64,000 nt of DNA from Hydrogenimonas sp. (GTDB taxonomy: Bacteria > Campylobacterota > Campylobacteria > Campylobacterales > Hydrogenimonadaceae): NCBI GenBank assembly GCA_003945285.1, contig AP019005.1, forward strand, positions 930,001 through 994,000, read 5' to 3'. The notes below the pieces were generated by a model. That model searched no databases and was not told where the DNA came from. It worked only from the letters and a program-made list of their open reading frames with translations. Position 1 is the stretch's first letter. Every line of letters begins with the position of its first letter. A program made the position numbers and the translations under genes. Below are positions 9,540-19,421 of this stretch, piece by piece.

Positions 9540-9702
9540 CCATAATCTGGAAATAGAAATAGAGGAACTCGTTACGATCATTGCAGCCATGCACTTCCGG
9601 GAAAACCGTCGATGCACCTGACGGGTGCGCCTCAAATTTCCAAGAAACCGCCTGACCGCAAGCATCGCAATGATTTCCAACTATTCTATTTCCAGATCAG
9701 GG
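9540..9702. mobile_element. MITE-like palindromic element, copy A (163 bp)
   Basis: Copy A of the dispersed non-coding family. Its ends are CCATAATCTGGAAATAGAA and the inverted match ending CCAGATCAGGG. It is flanked by an exact 5-bp direct repeat, TCTAA at 9535-9539 and 9703-9707, as expected of a target-site duplication. Inside are further inverted segments and a small CACC/GGTG hairpin at the centre. No ORF is contained. It lies between the diguanylate cyclase gene and tgt. Confidence 0.8.
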
Positions 9703-9711
9703 TCTAAGAAG

Positions 9712-9757
9712 CGAAAAACGGGAAAGACCCGTTTTCCGGCGGGGAGCGGCAGTCCCG
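9712..9757. repeat. Two-hairpin intergenic motif, copy 1
   Basis: A perfect inverted repeat, AAAACGGG and CCCGTTTT around a 5-base loop, is followed at once by GGCGGGGAGCGGCAGTCCC, which can form a second short stem. A clearly related sequence stands at 62157-62206. It lies beyond the 3' end of tgt and could help terminate it, but there is no U-tract. The rest of the spacer 9758-9828 holds a weak GTAACGTCGG motif match and nothing else. Confidence 0.5.
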
Positions 9758-9828
9758 GTAGATCTGATGCCGCGAAAAGAGGTGAAGCTCTATTTACGTG
9801 ATACCGTTATGGGGTTTGGTAACGTCGG

Positions 9829-10968
<1,140 letters not shown>

Positions 10969-10979
10969 CTAAATTTGGA

Positions 10980-10985
10980 TATAAT
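10980..10985 (+). promoter_or_regulatory. -10 box (TATAAT) for the 11067 operon
   Basis: A consensus TATAAT sits in the AT-rich tgt/11067 divergent spacer, within TTTGGATATAATATTTT. It would start transcription about 75 bases ahead of the ATG at 11067. No good -35 hexamer is seen, which is usual for Campylobacterota vegetative promoters. The complementary strand offers a weaker ATTATATCC for tgt. Confidence 0.45.
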
Positions 10986-11066
10986 ATTTTTTTTAAAACC
11001 GGCAGAGGTTACCACGTTGAATTTATGCGGCACGGTACCTTGCAGGCTTCAGAGCGTGGAGAACAG

Positions 11067-12488
11067 ATGAAACAGATTTTGATCCTTGCCGATGGAATTG
11101 TAGCAAAACATTTTCTGCACCGCATCAGCGAGACTTTTATAAGTACCAACGAATATACTGTCGTCGCGCTCGATAGAGCAATTCTGCCTCGGCAGCTTCC
11201 TTCCAACATCACAAGTTACCAGTTTGACCCGACGAGCTATATAAAGCTCTCCATGCTCATCAAGAGGGAGTTCGACGATATTTTCATCATAATGAAAAAC
11301 AGGGTCGATGCGGAGGGAGCCTATCAGAATATCCGTAGGGACAAGCCATATACGCGGATCACCTTCTTCAACAGGTGGGATATAGATTTCGAAGATGAGA
11401 ACCTTATCAACATCAATGCGAACGAACTGCTGGCGAGCCGTATGTACGACTTTCTGCCCAACGTCCCGGTAATAGCCCAGAATGTGGGTCTGGGACAGGG
11501 TGAGATCATGGAGGTGCTGGTACCTTTCGGAAGTGCGTACGTATATCGTCATATCGGTACGATAGAGCAGAACCAGTGGCGCATAGTGGCACTCTACCGC
11601 TCCAACAAACTGGTACTTCCGAAACCGTCGCTCATGATAAAACCGAACGATCTCCTTCTGCTGGTAGGGAAGCCCTCAGTCCTGGAGTCGGTCTTCAAAG
11701 CGATAAAACAGGAGCTCGGGCAGTTTCCGGCCCCGTTCGGAGAGAATCTCTACCTCTATGTCGATATGATCAAGGAGAAGCGGGAGTGTATTGTAAGCTG
11801 CCTCGAGCAGGTCAAATATCTGCACAGAAGGTTCAAAGGCAGAAGGCTGATAATCAGGGTGGCGAACCCTTCCGATATAGAGCTGCTGGATGATATCAAA
11901 GAGATGGAGAGGCAGAGTGGTCTTATAAACTGCTTCGTAGACTACAGAAGCAGGCCGGCTTCCGAGCTGATAAGTGCAGATATGAAGCAGCACAATGTGG
12001 GACTTCTTATATGCGGAAGAGATCTCTTCGCCGAGAGAGAGTTCAGAAAGATTTTCTACTCTCTCAGGAGGCCCGTTCTGCAGATAAGCAGCTATCCGCT
12101 CAACGATATCCGCAAGCTTGTTGTTGTCCTTTCGGAGGAGAAGAGCATGGAGTTCATTTCCGCCACCGTTTTCGATGTCGCATCACAGCTCGACCTTAAC
12201 ATAGAACTGCTCGATTACGACCCTGACGGCGAGTTCGAGAAGAAGAGTTTCATTCTGAACCATTATGAGAATCTCTCGCATATCTTCTCTAAGAATCTCG
12301 AGATAAGGCAGGAGAAGAAGAACCCGATAAGAGAGCTCTCCGGCGAAGGGGGCTTTTTGCAGGTTCTGCCGTTCACACAGAAGATTCTGCAAAGCCCGCT
12401 GCTCTCATATTTCAGTGCAGATGCCGAAAAGCTCTACTTCAAGCTTTCGTACAATCCGCAGCTTTTCGTCCCGGTGGATATTGAGTAG
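11067..12488 (+). CDS. COG3400-type protein with TrkA/RCK-like domains
   Basis: A 473-residue cytoplasmic protein found in Campylobacterota next to aroB. The N-terminal 120 residues start MKQILILADG and look like a TrkA-N/Rossmann-type domain. Residues about 150-220 resemble an RCK/TrkA-C domain (GQGEIMEVLVPFGS, then KPNDLLLLVGKPS). The C-terminal half has alternating strands and helices reminiscent of a universal-stress-like fold. A role in potassium-channel or transporter gating is possible by analogy, but no transporter partner adjoins except the MscS-type channel two genes on. I chose the ATG at 11067 because GGAG precedes it; an in-frame ATG at 11025 lacks a ribosome site. Confidence 0.7.
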   Translation: MKQILILADGIVAKHFLHRISETFISTNEYTVVALDRAILPRQLPSNITSYQFDPTSYIKLSMLIKREFDDIFIIMKNRVDAEGAYQNIRRDKPYTRITFFNRWDIDFEDENLININANELLASRMYDFLPNVPVIAQNVGLGQGEIMEVLVPFGSAYVYRHIGTIEQNQWRIVALYRSNKLVLPKPSLMIKPNDLLLLVGKPSVLESVFKAIKQELGQFPAPFGENLYLYVDMIKEKRECIVSCLEQVKYLHRRFKGRRLIIRVANPSDIELLDDIKEMERQSGLINCFVDYRSRPASELISADMKQHNVGLLICGRDLFAEREFRKIFYSLRRPVLQISSYPLNDIRKLVVVLSEEKSMEFISATVFDVASQLDLNIELLDYDPDGEFEKKSFILNHYENLSHIFSKNLEIRQEKKNPIRELSGEGGFLQVLPFTQKILQSPLLSYFSADAEKLYFKLSYNPQLFVPVDIE

Positions 12489-12635
12489 AGAGAAGGTCTG
12501 TTTTACGAAATATGTGTAACGCCATCCTTGAATCTGTGATTTGCTTAGCCCAGGCTTTGCGTAACATCAGAGAGTAAGCAGTTTCAAAGTAGAAATTAAG
12601 TAATATATAAGAAATTTTTTACAGGTTGAAAATCT

Positions 12636-13694
12636 ATGAATATCGATATCTCTTTGCCTCGATCCGCCGACAGAGATTATACTATCACCATCGACGATAT
12701 ACCGAAGATAGAGCTGGATTCGAAAGCGGCTGTAATTACAAACCCGAAAGTCGCCGGACTCCATCTTCAAAGGCTTCTAGAGAGGATAGATGCGAAAGAG
12801 CTCTATGTCGTCGTCGTTCCTGACGGTGAAGAGTACAAGAGTATGGAGAGCGTGGAGTATATTCTTGACCGGCTCTTCGACCATCGTCTGGACAGAAGCT
12901 CTGTACTGATCGCCTTCGGCGGAGGGGTGATAGGGGATATGACCGGGTTCGCGGCGAGCATCTTTCAGCGCGGAATAGACTTCATACAGGTGCCGACAAC
13001 ACTCCTTTCACAGGTCGACGCAAGTGTGGGAGGAAAGACAGGTATAAACAACCGTTTCGGGAAGAACCTGATCGGTGCTTTTCATCAGCCGAGTGCGGTC
13101 TACATAGATACCTATTGGCTCGACACGCTTCCTGAAAGGGAGTTTGCAGCCGGTGTGGCGGAGATCGTAAAGATGGCGGTTATGTTCGACAGGGGTTTTT
13201 TCGAATGGCTCGAAAAGGTGGAGTTGAACAACCGCGAAAACCTGGAGGAGGCGATTCGCAGATCGGTCGAACTGAAAGCGAAAGTGGTTATCGAAGATGA
13301 GCAGGAGAGGGGCGTGCGTGCGGTTTTGAACTACGGTCACACCTTCGCACACGTAATCGAAAACTTCAGCGGTTACGGAAACCTTCTTCATGGAGAGGCC
13401 GTCGCTATAGGTATGATAATGGCCGACGAGCTCGCGATAGCTTCAGGTCTCTTCAGCGAAGAGGAGGCGGAGCGCGTCAAAAAGCTTCTTCAACGCTACG
13501 GACTTCCTGTCGACTACCGGATCGACTCGGCGGAACGCTTCTACGACCACTTTTTTCTCGACAAGAAGAGCAGGGACAACCGAATCACTTTCATAGTCCC
13601 TCAGCGGATAGGAGAGTATGCGATGCTTGAAAATCCCGAGCGGGAAGTTGTCCTTTCGGTGCTGAAAAAATATGAAAAAGGCGGAGAGCATTGA
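12636..13694 (+). CDS. aroB: 3-dehydroquinate synthase
   Basis: AroB cyclises DAHP to 3-dehydroquinate, the second step of the shikimate pathway, using NAD and a divalent metal. The 352-residue protein shows PDGEEYKS, the nucleotide-binding FGGGVIGDMTGF, GGKTGIN and the metal-binding NYGHTFAHVIE and LLHGEAVAIGM motifs. The spacer of 147 bases before it holds a dispersed GCGTAACATCAG motif and an AT-rich stretch that could carry a promoter. The final TGA overlaps the TTG start of the channel gene. Confidence 0.97.
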   Translation: MNIDISLPRSADRDYTITIDDIPKIELDSKAAVITNPKVAGLHLQRLLERIDAKELYVVVVPDGEEYKSMESVEYILDRLFDHRLDRSSVLIAFGGGVIGDMTGFAASIFQRGIDFIQVPTTLLSQVDASVGGKTGINNRFGKNLIGAFHQPSAVYIDTYWLDTLPEREFAAGVAEIVKMAVMFDRGFFEWLEKVELNNRENLEEAIRRSVELKAKVVIEDEQERGVRAVLNYGHTFAHVIENFSGYGNLLHGEAVAIGMIMADELAIASGLFSEEEAERVKKLLQRYGLPVDYRIDSAERFYDHFFLDKKSRDNRITFIVPQRIGEYAMLENPEREVVLSVLKKYEKGGEH

Positions 13695-15325
13695 GAACCG
13701 GAATCTTCCTGTTGCTTCTGCTTGCTTCCGTTACACTCTCCTATGCGGAGGTTGAAACCAACGGCTCCTCCGCCGAGAACAACATAACACTCCAGCAGCG
13801 CAGCAACGAGATCCAGAAGATAAAGCACTCACTTAAGCAGATCGATCAGAAGCTGGAGCAGGAGAGTGTTTGGCAGAAGGTCTACGCCAACCATCTCTCC
13901 TACATAGATATGGCAGACAGAATCAAGAAGATAGAACGTCGTATCAGGGCGTACAAACGCAAAGGCCCTACACGCTACCGATCCGCCATACGCGATCTTG
14001 AAGCGCAGAAGTTGAAGCTAAAAGAGCAGCTCGATCTGCTTAAAGACTACAGCTCGAATCCGTTCAAGACGATGATCACTCCAGCAGAGATAAAAGAGGT
14101 ACCGCAGGTAACGAACCCAGTCGCCGTAATAGGAGCCCTGTCGTTTCTGAAGCAGCTCGACGAGCAGCAGAGCAGATTCGAATACGAGATCGAGTCTTTG
14201 GAGAGCTTCATAGATCTGTTGAACCGGAAGATCTCCCTTCTCAAAGAGCTTCTGGAGTTGAATCCGTCTGAGAAGGAGGCTGCGGAAGAGCTCGACCGTA
14301 CAATGAAAGAGGTCGGTGAAGCTGAAGATGCACTCTCTCTTCATCGTACTGCCTTGATAGTCTACAAAAAGAAGGTGGACGAGATCAAGCTTCGCCTTAC
14401 GGAGCAGATAATGCAGCAGGCGAAAAAAGCGGCAACCATCGGTGCTACCGTTTTGGCGATACTGCTTTTCGTACTTCTTTTCAAGTGGCTTGTCAAGCGT
14501 ACCATTACGGACAACGAACGCTTCTACATGGCTAACAAGATCATTAACTTTACCTTCTTTTTTCTTGTCATAATCATTCTTCTTTTCGCCTATATAGAGA
14601 ACGTTTCGTATCTGGTGACGGTACTCGGTTTCGCCTCCGCCGGTATCGCCATCGCGATGAAAGACTGGTTCATGAGTATGCTCGGCTGGCTTGTAATCGT
14701 GTTGGGGGGCTCCATCCACGTCGGAGACAGGATCCGTGTGGATAAAGACGGCAAGATGTATGTAGGTGACGTACTCGACATATCGCTGCTGCGCATTACG
14801 ATGCTGGAGGATATCACACTTACGACCTACAAGCACAACAGACGTGCCGGCAGGATCATATTCATACCCAACAACTATATTTTCACCGATATGATAGCCA
14901 ACTACACACATGCGACACTGAAGACCGTGTGGGACGGAATAGATTTTACTATCACCTTCAACTCCAACCACAAGAAGGCTCAGCACATAGCCAGGGAGAC
15001 GGCAAAGAAGTATGCCAAGGGGTATACGGACATAACACGCAAGCAGTTGAACAAACTTAGGTCCAAATATAGTCTGAAAAATACCAACGTAGAGCCGAGA
15101 GTCTACTCTTTTATAGAGGAGAACGGTATTAGAATCAGTGTATGGTATATGACCAACGCATACGCTACACTGACGCTCAGAAGTACCATTTCAGCCGATA
15201 TTCTTGACCAGATCAAAGAGGAGGACGATATAGTCATAGCTTATCCTTCACAGCATCTCTATCTCGAACGGGCCAAGGGGAAACCTACGCTTCCAAATCT
15301 TTCGGAGAGTACCATTACGACATGA
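13691..15325 (+). CDS. MscS-family mechanosensitive channel with periplasmic coiled-coil domain
   Basis: A 544-residue small-conductance mechanosensitive channel homologue, larger than E. coli MscS because of an N-terminal export signal (cleavage near SYA-EV) and about 220 residues of charged coiled coil predicted to be periplasmic. Three hydrophobic helices follow from about residue 250; the last is Gly/Ala-rich (GFASAGIAIAMKDWFMSMLG) as in the MscS pore helix, then a beta domain beginning HVGDRIRV. The start is TTG in a TTGA overlap with aroB, supported by the signal peptide and an upstream GGAG. The aroB-mscS-mtaB order is conserved in Campylobacter and Helicobacter. Confidence 0.88.
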   Translation: MRTGIFLLLLLASVTLSYAEVETNGSSAENNITLQQRSNEIQKIKHSLKQIDQKLEQESVWQKVYANHLSYIDMADRIKKIERRIRAYKRKGPTRYRSAIRDLEAQKLKLKEQLDLLKDYSSNPFKTMITPAEIKEVPQVTNPVAVIGALSFLKQLDEQQSRFEYEIESLESFIDLLNRKISLLKELLELNPSEKEAAEELDRTMKEVGEAEDALSLHRTALIVYKKKVDEIKLRLTEQIMQQAKKAATIGATVLAILLFVLLFKWLVKRTITDNERFYMANKIINFTFFFLVIIILLFAYIENVSYLVTVLGFASAGIAIAMKDWFMSMLGWLVIVLGGSIHVGDRIRVDKDGKMYVGDVLDISLLRITMLEDITLTTYKHNRRAGRIIFIPNNYIFTDMIANYTHATLKTVWDGIDFTITFNSNHKKAQHIARETAKKYAKGYTDITRKQLNKLRSKYSLKNTNVEPRVYSFIEENGIRISVWYMTNAYATLTLRSTISADILDQIKEEDDIVIAYPSQHLYLERAKGKPTLPNLSESTITT

Positions 15326-16569
15326 AAAAGGTCTTTTTCAAAACGTTCGGCTGCAGAACCAACCAGTTCGATACACAGGTTATGATCTCCCGTCTGGGTG
15401 GGTACACTCTTGCACGAAGTGAAGAGGAGGCAGACGTTGTCGTCGTGAACTCCTGTACGGTAACAAACGGGGCGGACAGCGGTGTCAGAGGTTATATAAA
15501 CCAGTTGGGCCGTATAAACGAAAAGGCGAGAGTGCTTCTTACCGGATGCGGCGCCCATACCAAAGGGGAGTCGCTCTTCCAAAGCGGCAAAGTCGACGGA
15601 GTCTTCGGCCACAGTGAAAAGGAGAAGATAAGCCGCTATCTGGACAGTAATGAAAGATTTTATGAAATTGGCGACCTGAAACATATAGACAGTACGGTAG
15701 TCGAGCAGTTTGTGGGTAAATCTCGTGCCTTCATAAAGATTCAGGAGGGGTGTGACTTCCGTTGCAGCTACTGTATAATTCCCTATGTCCGCGGAGATGC
15801 CAGAAGCATGGATGAAGAGCTGATACTGGAGCAGATAAGGCGCCTGGCCTCCAACGGTTTCGGAGAGTTCATACTGACCGGAACAAATGTAGGCAGCTAC
15901 GGGGTCGACAGGTCCGGCAGCATCGCGAAGCTTCTTAAGCGTATCAGCCGTATTAGGGGCGTAAGGCGAATCAGAATCGGTTCTCTGGAACCTGTGCAGA
16001 TAACCGACGAATTCAAAGAGCTTTTGAAAGAGCCTTGGATGGCGAAGCATCTTCATATCGCACTTCAGCACACCTCCGACCGGATGCTCGAGATTATGAA
16101 CAGGCGCAACAGCTTCAGGGAAGATCTCGAGCTTTTCGAAGAGATTGCCGCCGAGGGTTACGCTCTCGGTACGGATTTCATCGTCGGCCATCCGGGAGAG
16201 GGTGAGGCTGAGTGGAGGGAGGCTATCGAGAGGGTTGGACTTCTGCCTCTGACGCATATACACGCCTTTACATACTCCAGGCGCGACGGTACACCGAGCA
16301 GTACAATGAAGCCGGTTGTGGCGGGCAATATAGCCAAAGAGAGGCATAAAGAGCTCACCTCTTTGGTGAGAGAGAAAAATTTCGCTTTCAGAAGCTCTCT
16401 GAAGGGGCCGCTGGAGATACTTGTCGAGAGTGAAAAGGATGGAAAGTACAACGGTCTCGATCAATACTTCAACAGAATCGAGATAGAGTGTGAAAGAGAG
16501 ATTACAGGTGAGTGGATCACTCTGGATAGTTTCGAGCCTCTGGAAAGGGGAAACCGTGGAAGTCTCTAA
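15322..16569 (+). CDS. mtaB: tRNA N6-threonylcarbamoyladenosine methylthiotransferase MtaB-like
   Basis: A radical-SAM methylthiotransferase of the MiaB/MtaB group, which adds a methylthio group to t6A37 of tRNA. The 415 residues start MKKVFFKTFGCRTNQFDTQ, the UPF0004 domain whose three cysteines bind one 4Fe-4S cluster (CRTNQ, NSCTV, TGCGAH). The radical-SAM motif is CDFRCSYCIIPYVRG near residue 145. The short C-terminus fits MtaB better than MiaB. It overlaps the channel gene by ATGA and the FtsH-like gene by 14 bases. Confidence 0.9.
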   Translation: MKKVFFKTFGCRTNQFDTQVMISRLGGYTLARSEEEADVVVVNSCTVTNGADSGVRGYINQLGRINEKARVLLTGCGAHTKGESLFQSGKVDGVFGHSEKEKISRYLDSNERFYEIGDLKHIDSTVVEQFVGKSRAFIKIQEGCDFRCSYCIIPYVRGDARSMDEELILEQIRRLASNGFGEFILTGTNVGSYGVDRSGSIAKLLKRISRIRGVRRIRIGSLEPVQITDEFKELLKEPWMAKHLHIALQHTSDRMLEIMNRRNSFREDLELFEEIAAEGYALGTDFIVGHPGEGEAEWREAIERVGLLPLTHIHAFTYSRRDGTPSSTMKPVVAGNIAKERHKELTSLVREKNFAFRSSLKGPLEILVESEKDGKYNGLDQYFNRIEIECEREITGEWITLDSFEPLERGNRGSL

Positions 16570-18204
16570 GAAGAACAGATATATTCTGGCCCTCTCCGCA
16601 CTGCTCGTGGCGGCACTCCTGCTCTTTGCCGCGTTGAGAGACAGGTCTCACCTGATAGATGCCCAAACAGCCCAAAACCTGATAGAGAACTCGCTGGTGG
16701 AGGATGCCAGGATCGACGGGGCCTACCTCTATTTCAAGAGCGGAGGGAGTACTACAGGGTTCCCAAAGAGGCGATTGATCTGAAGAGGCTCTACAGTACG
16801 ACTCCGGTTGCGGTAAAGGAGCCGAATCCATATCTTGCCGACCTGATAACCGTGGTATTCCTGGCGCTGCTTGTCATCTACCTTCTGCGCTGGGCAAGAA
16901 AAAACCGCGAGCTGAAAGAGCAGCAGCTGAGCGAGCAGATCCAGTTCGCCAGCGAACTGCAGAGACCCAGCGATATAAAACCGATAGTATCGAATATAAC
17001 GTTCAAGGATGTCGCGGGTATAAACGAAGTCAAAGAGGAGTTGGAGGAGATCATAGATTTTCTTAAAAACCCGGGAAAGTATCTGGGCTTCGGTATACGT
17101 ATGCCTAGAGGCGTGCTTCTTGTGGGACCCCCGGGAGTCGGGAAGACTCTTATCGCAAAAGCCGTTGCAGGTGAAGCGGGTGTACCGTTCTTCTACCAGA
17201 GCGGGGCATCATTCGTGCAGATATATGTCGGAATGGGAGCCAAGCGTGTCAGAGAGCTTTTCAAGCGGGCCAAGGCCGCTGCGCCGGCTATAGTTTTCAT
17301 AGATGAGATAGACGCGGTCGGTAAAGCGCGCGGCGGTATGCGAAACGATGAGAGAGAGGCCACTTTGAACCAGCTTCTGACCGAGATGGACGGGTTCGAA
17401 GAGAGCAGCGGCGTAATAGTCATAGCCGCCACCAACAAGATAGAAATGCTCGATGACGCCCTTTTGAGGCCGGGCCGTTTCGACAGGCGTGTATATGTCT
17501 CCTTACCCAACAAGGAGGAGCGTAAATCGATTCTGAAGATATATCTTGCCAACAAACCGTGGCATCTCGATCTCGATGATATAGCCCAGATGACCGTCGG
17601 GTTCAGCGGGGCGGCCCTCTCTTCACTGGTGAACGAAGCTGCGATACACGCCCTCAAGAGTGGAAAGAAGATAATAGAGAGTGACGATTTTCTGGCCGTC
17701 AAGGACAAGGTCCTGCTCGGCAAGAGAAAGATTCTGACCTACTCGGAAGAGGAGAAGAGGATTCAGGCCGCATATCAGGCCGCCAAAGCCGTCACCGCAT
17801 ACTGGCTCGATGTAGATTTCGACAAAATCGGGCTCTTGACCGACCATTTCCAGACCTCCGAAAAAGAGATAGTTTCCAAAACAGATATGATGAACCTGGT
17901 AAAGGTCCATCTTGCCGGTGACGCCATGATGCACCTTCATTTCAACGACCGCTTCACCAATGCCGCCAACGATCTCAAAGAGGCGCGTCTGATAGTGCAG
18001 GATATGGTGGAGAGGTACGGAATGGTGCAGAAGTTCGGCACCTCTCCCGTTGAAGAGGAGAAGATACTCTCCGAAGCGAGGTCTGATGTAGAGAGTTTCG
18101 TTGCCAGGGCGGAAGAGGGGATTTTACGTCTTGCCGACGAGATAGTGAGGCGTGAGGTAGTATCCAGGGAGGATGTAAAAGAGCTGCTGCATGAGATATT
18201 TTAG
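16556..18204 (+). pseudogene. FtsH-like AAA ATPase lacking the protease motif; -1 frameshift near 16743-16749
   Basis: The frame beginning at GTG 16556 (GGAAAGGGG ahead) encodes one membrane helix and a short periplasmic domain, reaching YFKSGG, then runs to a stop at 16783. The second frame supplies YYRVPKEAIDLKR, the second helix, Walker A GPPGVGKT, Walker B VFIDEIDAVG and the LLRPGRFDR region. One extra G in the GGG run would join them into 549 residues, the length expected of the Helicobacter homologue at this position. Separately, where FtsH has HEAGH this protein has AYQAAKAV, so both zinc histidines and the catalytic Glu are absent, although the downstream ANDL aspartate remains. It should be an ATPase or chaperone, not a protease. 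I call the frameshift probably a sequencing error. Confidence 0.8.
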
Positions 18205-18727
18205 CGGTTTCTGCCTAGAGGGTGAGAGCGCTCTTTTCGATGAGATAATCGGCGACTCGAAAGATAATCCGTATGTGGTAGCCGGATTCAGCTTCGGTGC
18301 GATAGGGGCATTGGAGTACGCTTTGTCGACAGAGCGACGAATAGACAGACTAATACTTCTCTCTCCATCCTATTTTGTCGGCAGCCAGAAGAGCTTCATC
18401 AAGGCGCAACTCTTCTATTTCAAAAAAGATTCCGACTCCTATATACGGAAGTTCCTGGAAAATGCCGCCTACCCGTGCGGTAAAACCCTTCTTCACCCAT
18501 ATTTGAAACCGGGAAGTCAACAAGAGCTGGAGGAGCTGCTAACCTACGAATGGCCGGCGCAAAAACTGGAGAGAGTCTCTGAAAAAGGGACCCGTATCGA
18601 GGTCTACCTTGGGGCTCAAGATAGAGTCGTCGACGCCCATAGGGCGCATACATTCTTCAAGAGTTTCGGTGAGAGCTATCTCTTCAAAGATTACGGACAT
18701 ATACTGAAAGGAGCAGAGTTTGGATAG
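18191..18727 (+). CDS. bioV: Pimeloyl-ACP methyl ester esterase BioV
   Basis: BioV removes the methyl group from pimeloyl-ACP methyl ester to end the BioC-dependent first half of biotin synthesis. It is the short alpha/beta hydrolase that Helicobacter and relatives use in place of BioH. The 178 residues begin MRYFSGFCLEGESALFDE, closely matching the Helicobacter protein as I recall it. They carry the nucleophile elbow GFSFGA (GxSxG), an acid in LGAQDRVVD and the final catalytic His in KDYGHIL. It overlaps the FtsH-like gene by 14 bases and mog by 8. No other biotin gene is in the window. Confidence 0.85.
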   Translation: MRYFSGFCLEGESALFDEIIGDSKDNPYVVAGFSFGAIGALEYALSTERRIDRLILLSPSYFVGSQKSFIKAQLFYFKKDSDSYIRKFLENAAYPCGKTLLHPYLKPGSQQELEELLTYEWPAQKLERVSEKGTRIEVYLGAQDRVVDAHRAHTFFKSFGESYLFKDYGHILKGAEFG

Positions 18728-19250
18728 GATAAAGGTGGGAGTCGTAACGGCCAGTGACAGAGCGAGTGCGGGAATTTACGAAGATATATCCGGGGTCGCC
18801 ATAATGGATACACTCAAAGAGTATCTTCGCAACGAACTGGAGTTTATGTACCGGTGTATTCCTGACGAGCAGTCCGAAATAGAGAGTGCACTCAAAGAGC
18901 TTGCAGACGAGGGTTGCGACCTGATAGTAACCACCGGGGGTACGGGGCCCGCTCCGAGGGATGTGACGCCGGAGGCTACCGAAGCCGTATGTGAAAAGAT
19001 GCTCCCGGGCTTCGGAGAGCTGATGAGACAGGTGAGCCTCAAATATGTTCCTACCGCGATTTTGAGCAGGCAGACGGCCGGAGTACGAGGCAGAAGCCTC
19101 ATCATCAACCTTCCCGGCAAACCGAAATCGATAAGAGAGTGTCTGGATGCCGTCTTTCCGGCGGTTCCCTACTGTATCGACCTTATCGGCGGCAGCTATA
19201 TGGTCGCCGATGAAGATGTCATAAAAGTATTCAGACCGAAAGCCAAATAG
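18720..19250 (+). CDS. mog: Molybdopterin adenylyltransferase (MogA-type)
   Basis: This enzyme adenylates molybdopterin before molybdenum insertion, as needed for nitrate, formate or sulfur-compound oxidoreductases. The 176-residue protein has the MoCF-binding fold with VVTASDRASAG at the N-terminus and the signature TTGGTGPAPRDVTPEAT near residue 75. The start is TTG at 18720 with AAAGGAG six bases upstream; no better ATG exists in frame. It is the last gene of the plus-strand run starting at aroB, and an inverted repeat follows about 80 bases later. Confidence 0.92.
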   Translation: MDRIKVGVVTASDRASAGIYEDISGVAIMDTLKEYLRNELEFMYRCIPDEQSEIESALKELADEGCDLIVTTGGTGPAPRDVTPEATEAVCEKMLPGFGELMRQVSLKYVPTAILSRQTAGVRGRSLIINLPGKPKSIRECLDAVFPAVPYCIDLIGGSYMVADEDVIKVFRPKAK

Positions 19251-19330
19251 CAGGTCTTAGAAGAGATTTCCGGCAGCTATGCATCCTGTGTGCCGGTGCC
19301 GGAAAAGTTTCGGGTGTCGTTATTTGAACC

Positions 19331-19355
19331 GACGTTATGCAAAAAGCGTAACGTC
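19331..19355. terminator. Inverted repeat after mog, possible terminator
   Basis: GACGTTATGC and GCGTAACGTC flank an AAAAA loop, giving a 10-bp stem with one mismatch. It lies 80 bases after the mog stop. There is no clean U-tract, so termination is uncertain. The arms contain the dispersed GACGTTACGC motif seen at several other gene ends in the window. Confidence 0.4.
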
Positions 19356-19421
19356 AGTTTATGCAAAATATGAAAGGTATCAATCCGCAGCAGTTTCAAT
19401 ACTCTCAGGCGGATCATCTTA

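Noticed and set aside
9540-9702. The repeat family as a CRISPR or REP/RAYT array
   Set aside because: Copies are single, tens of kilobases apart, without spacers or a nearby RAYT gene, and the 5-bp flanking duplications indicate insertion.
14018-14986. 322-codon open frame on the minus strand
   Set aside because: It lies wholly antisense to the MscS-type channel gene, has no family features and reflects codon bias of the real gene.
15259-16464. 401-codon open frame on the minus strand
   Set aside because: Antisense shadow of mtaB, which has all radical-SAM motifs. No recognisable domain on the opposite strand.
16740-16752. Programmed -1 frameshifting in the FtsH-like gene
   Set aside because: No X XXY YYZ slippery heptamer or clear stimulatory structure, and two other genes show the same homopolymer loss, so an assembly error is simpler.
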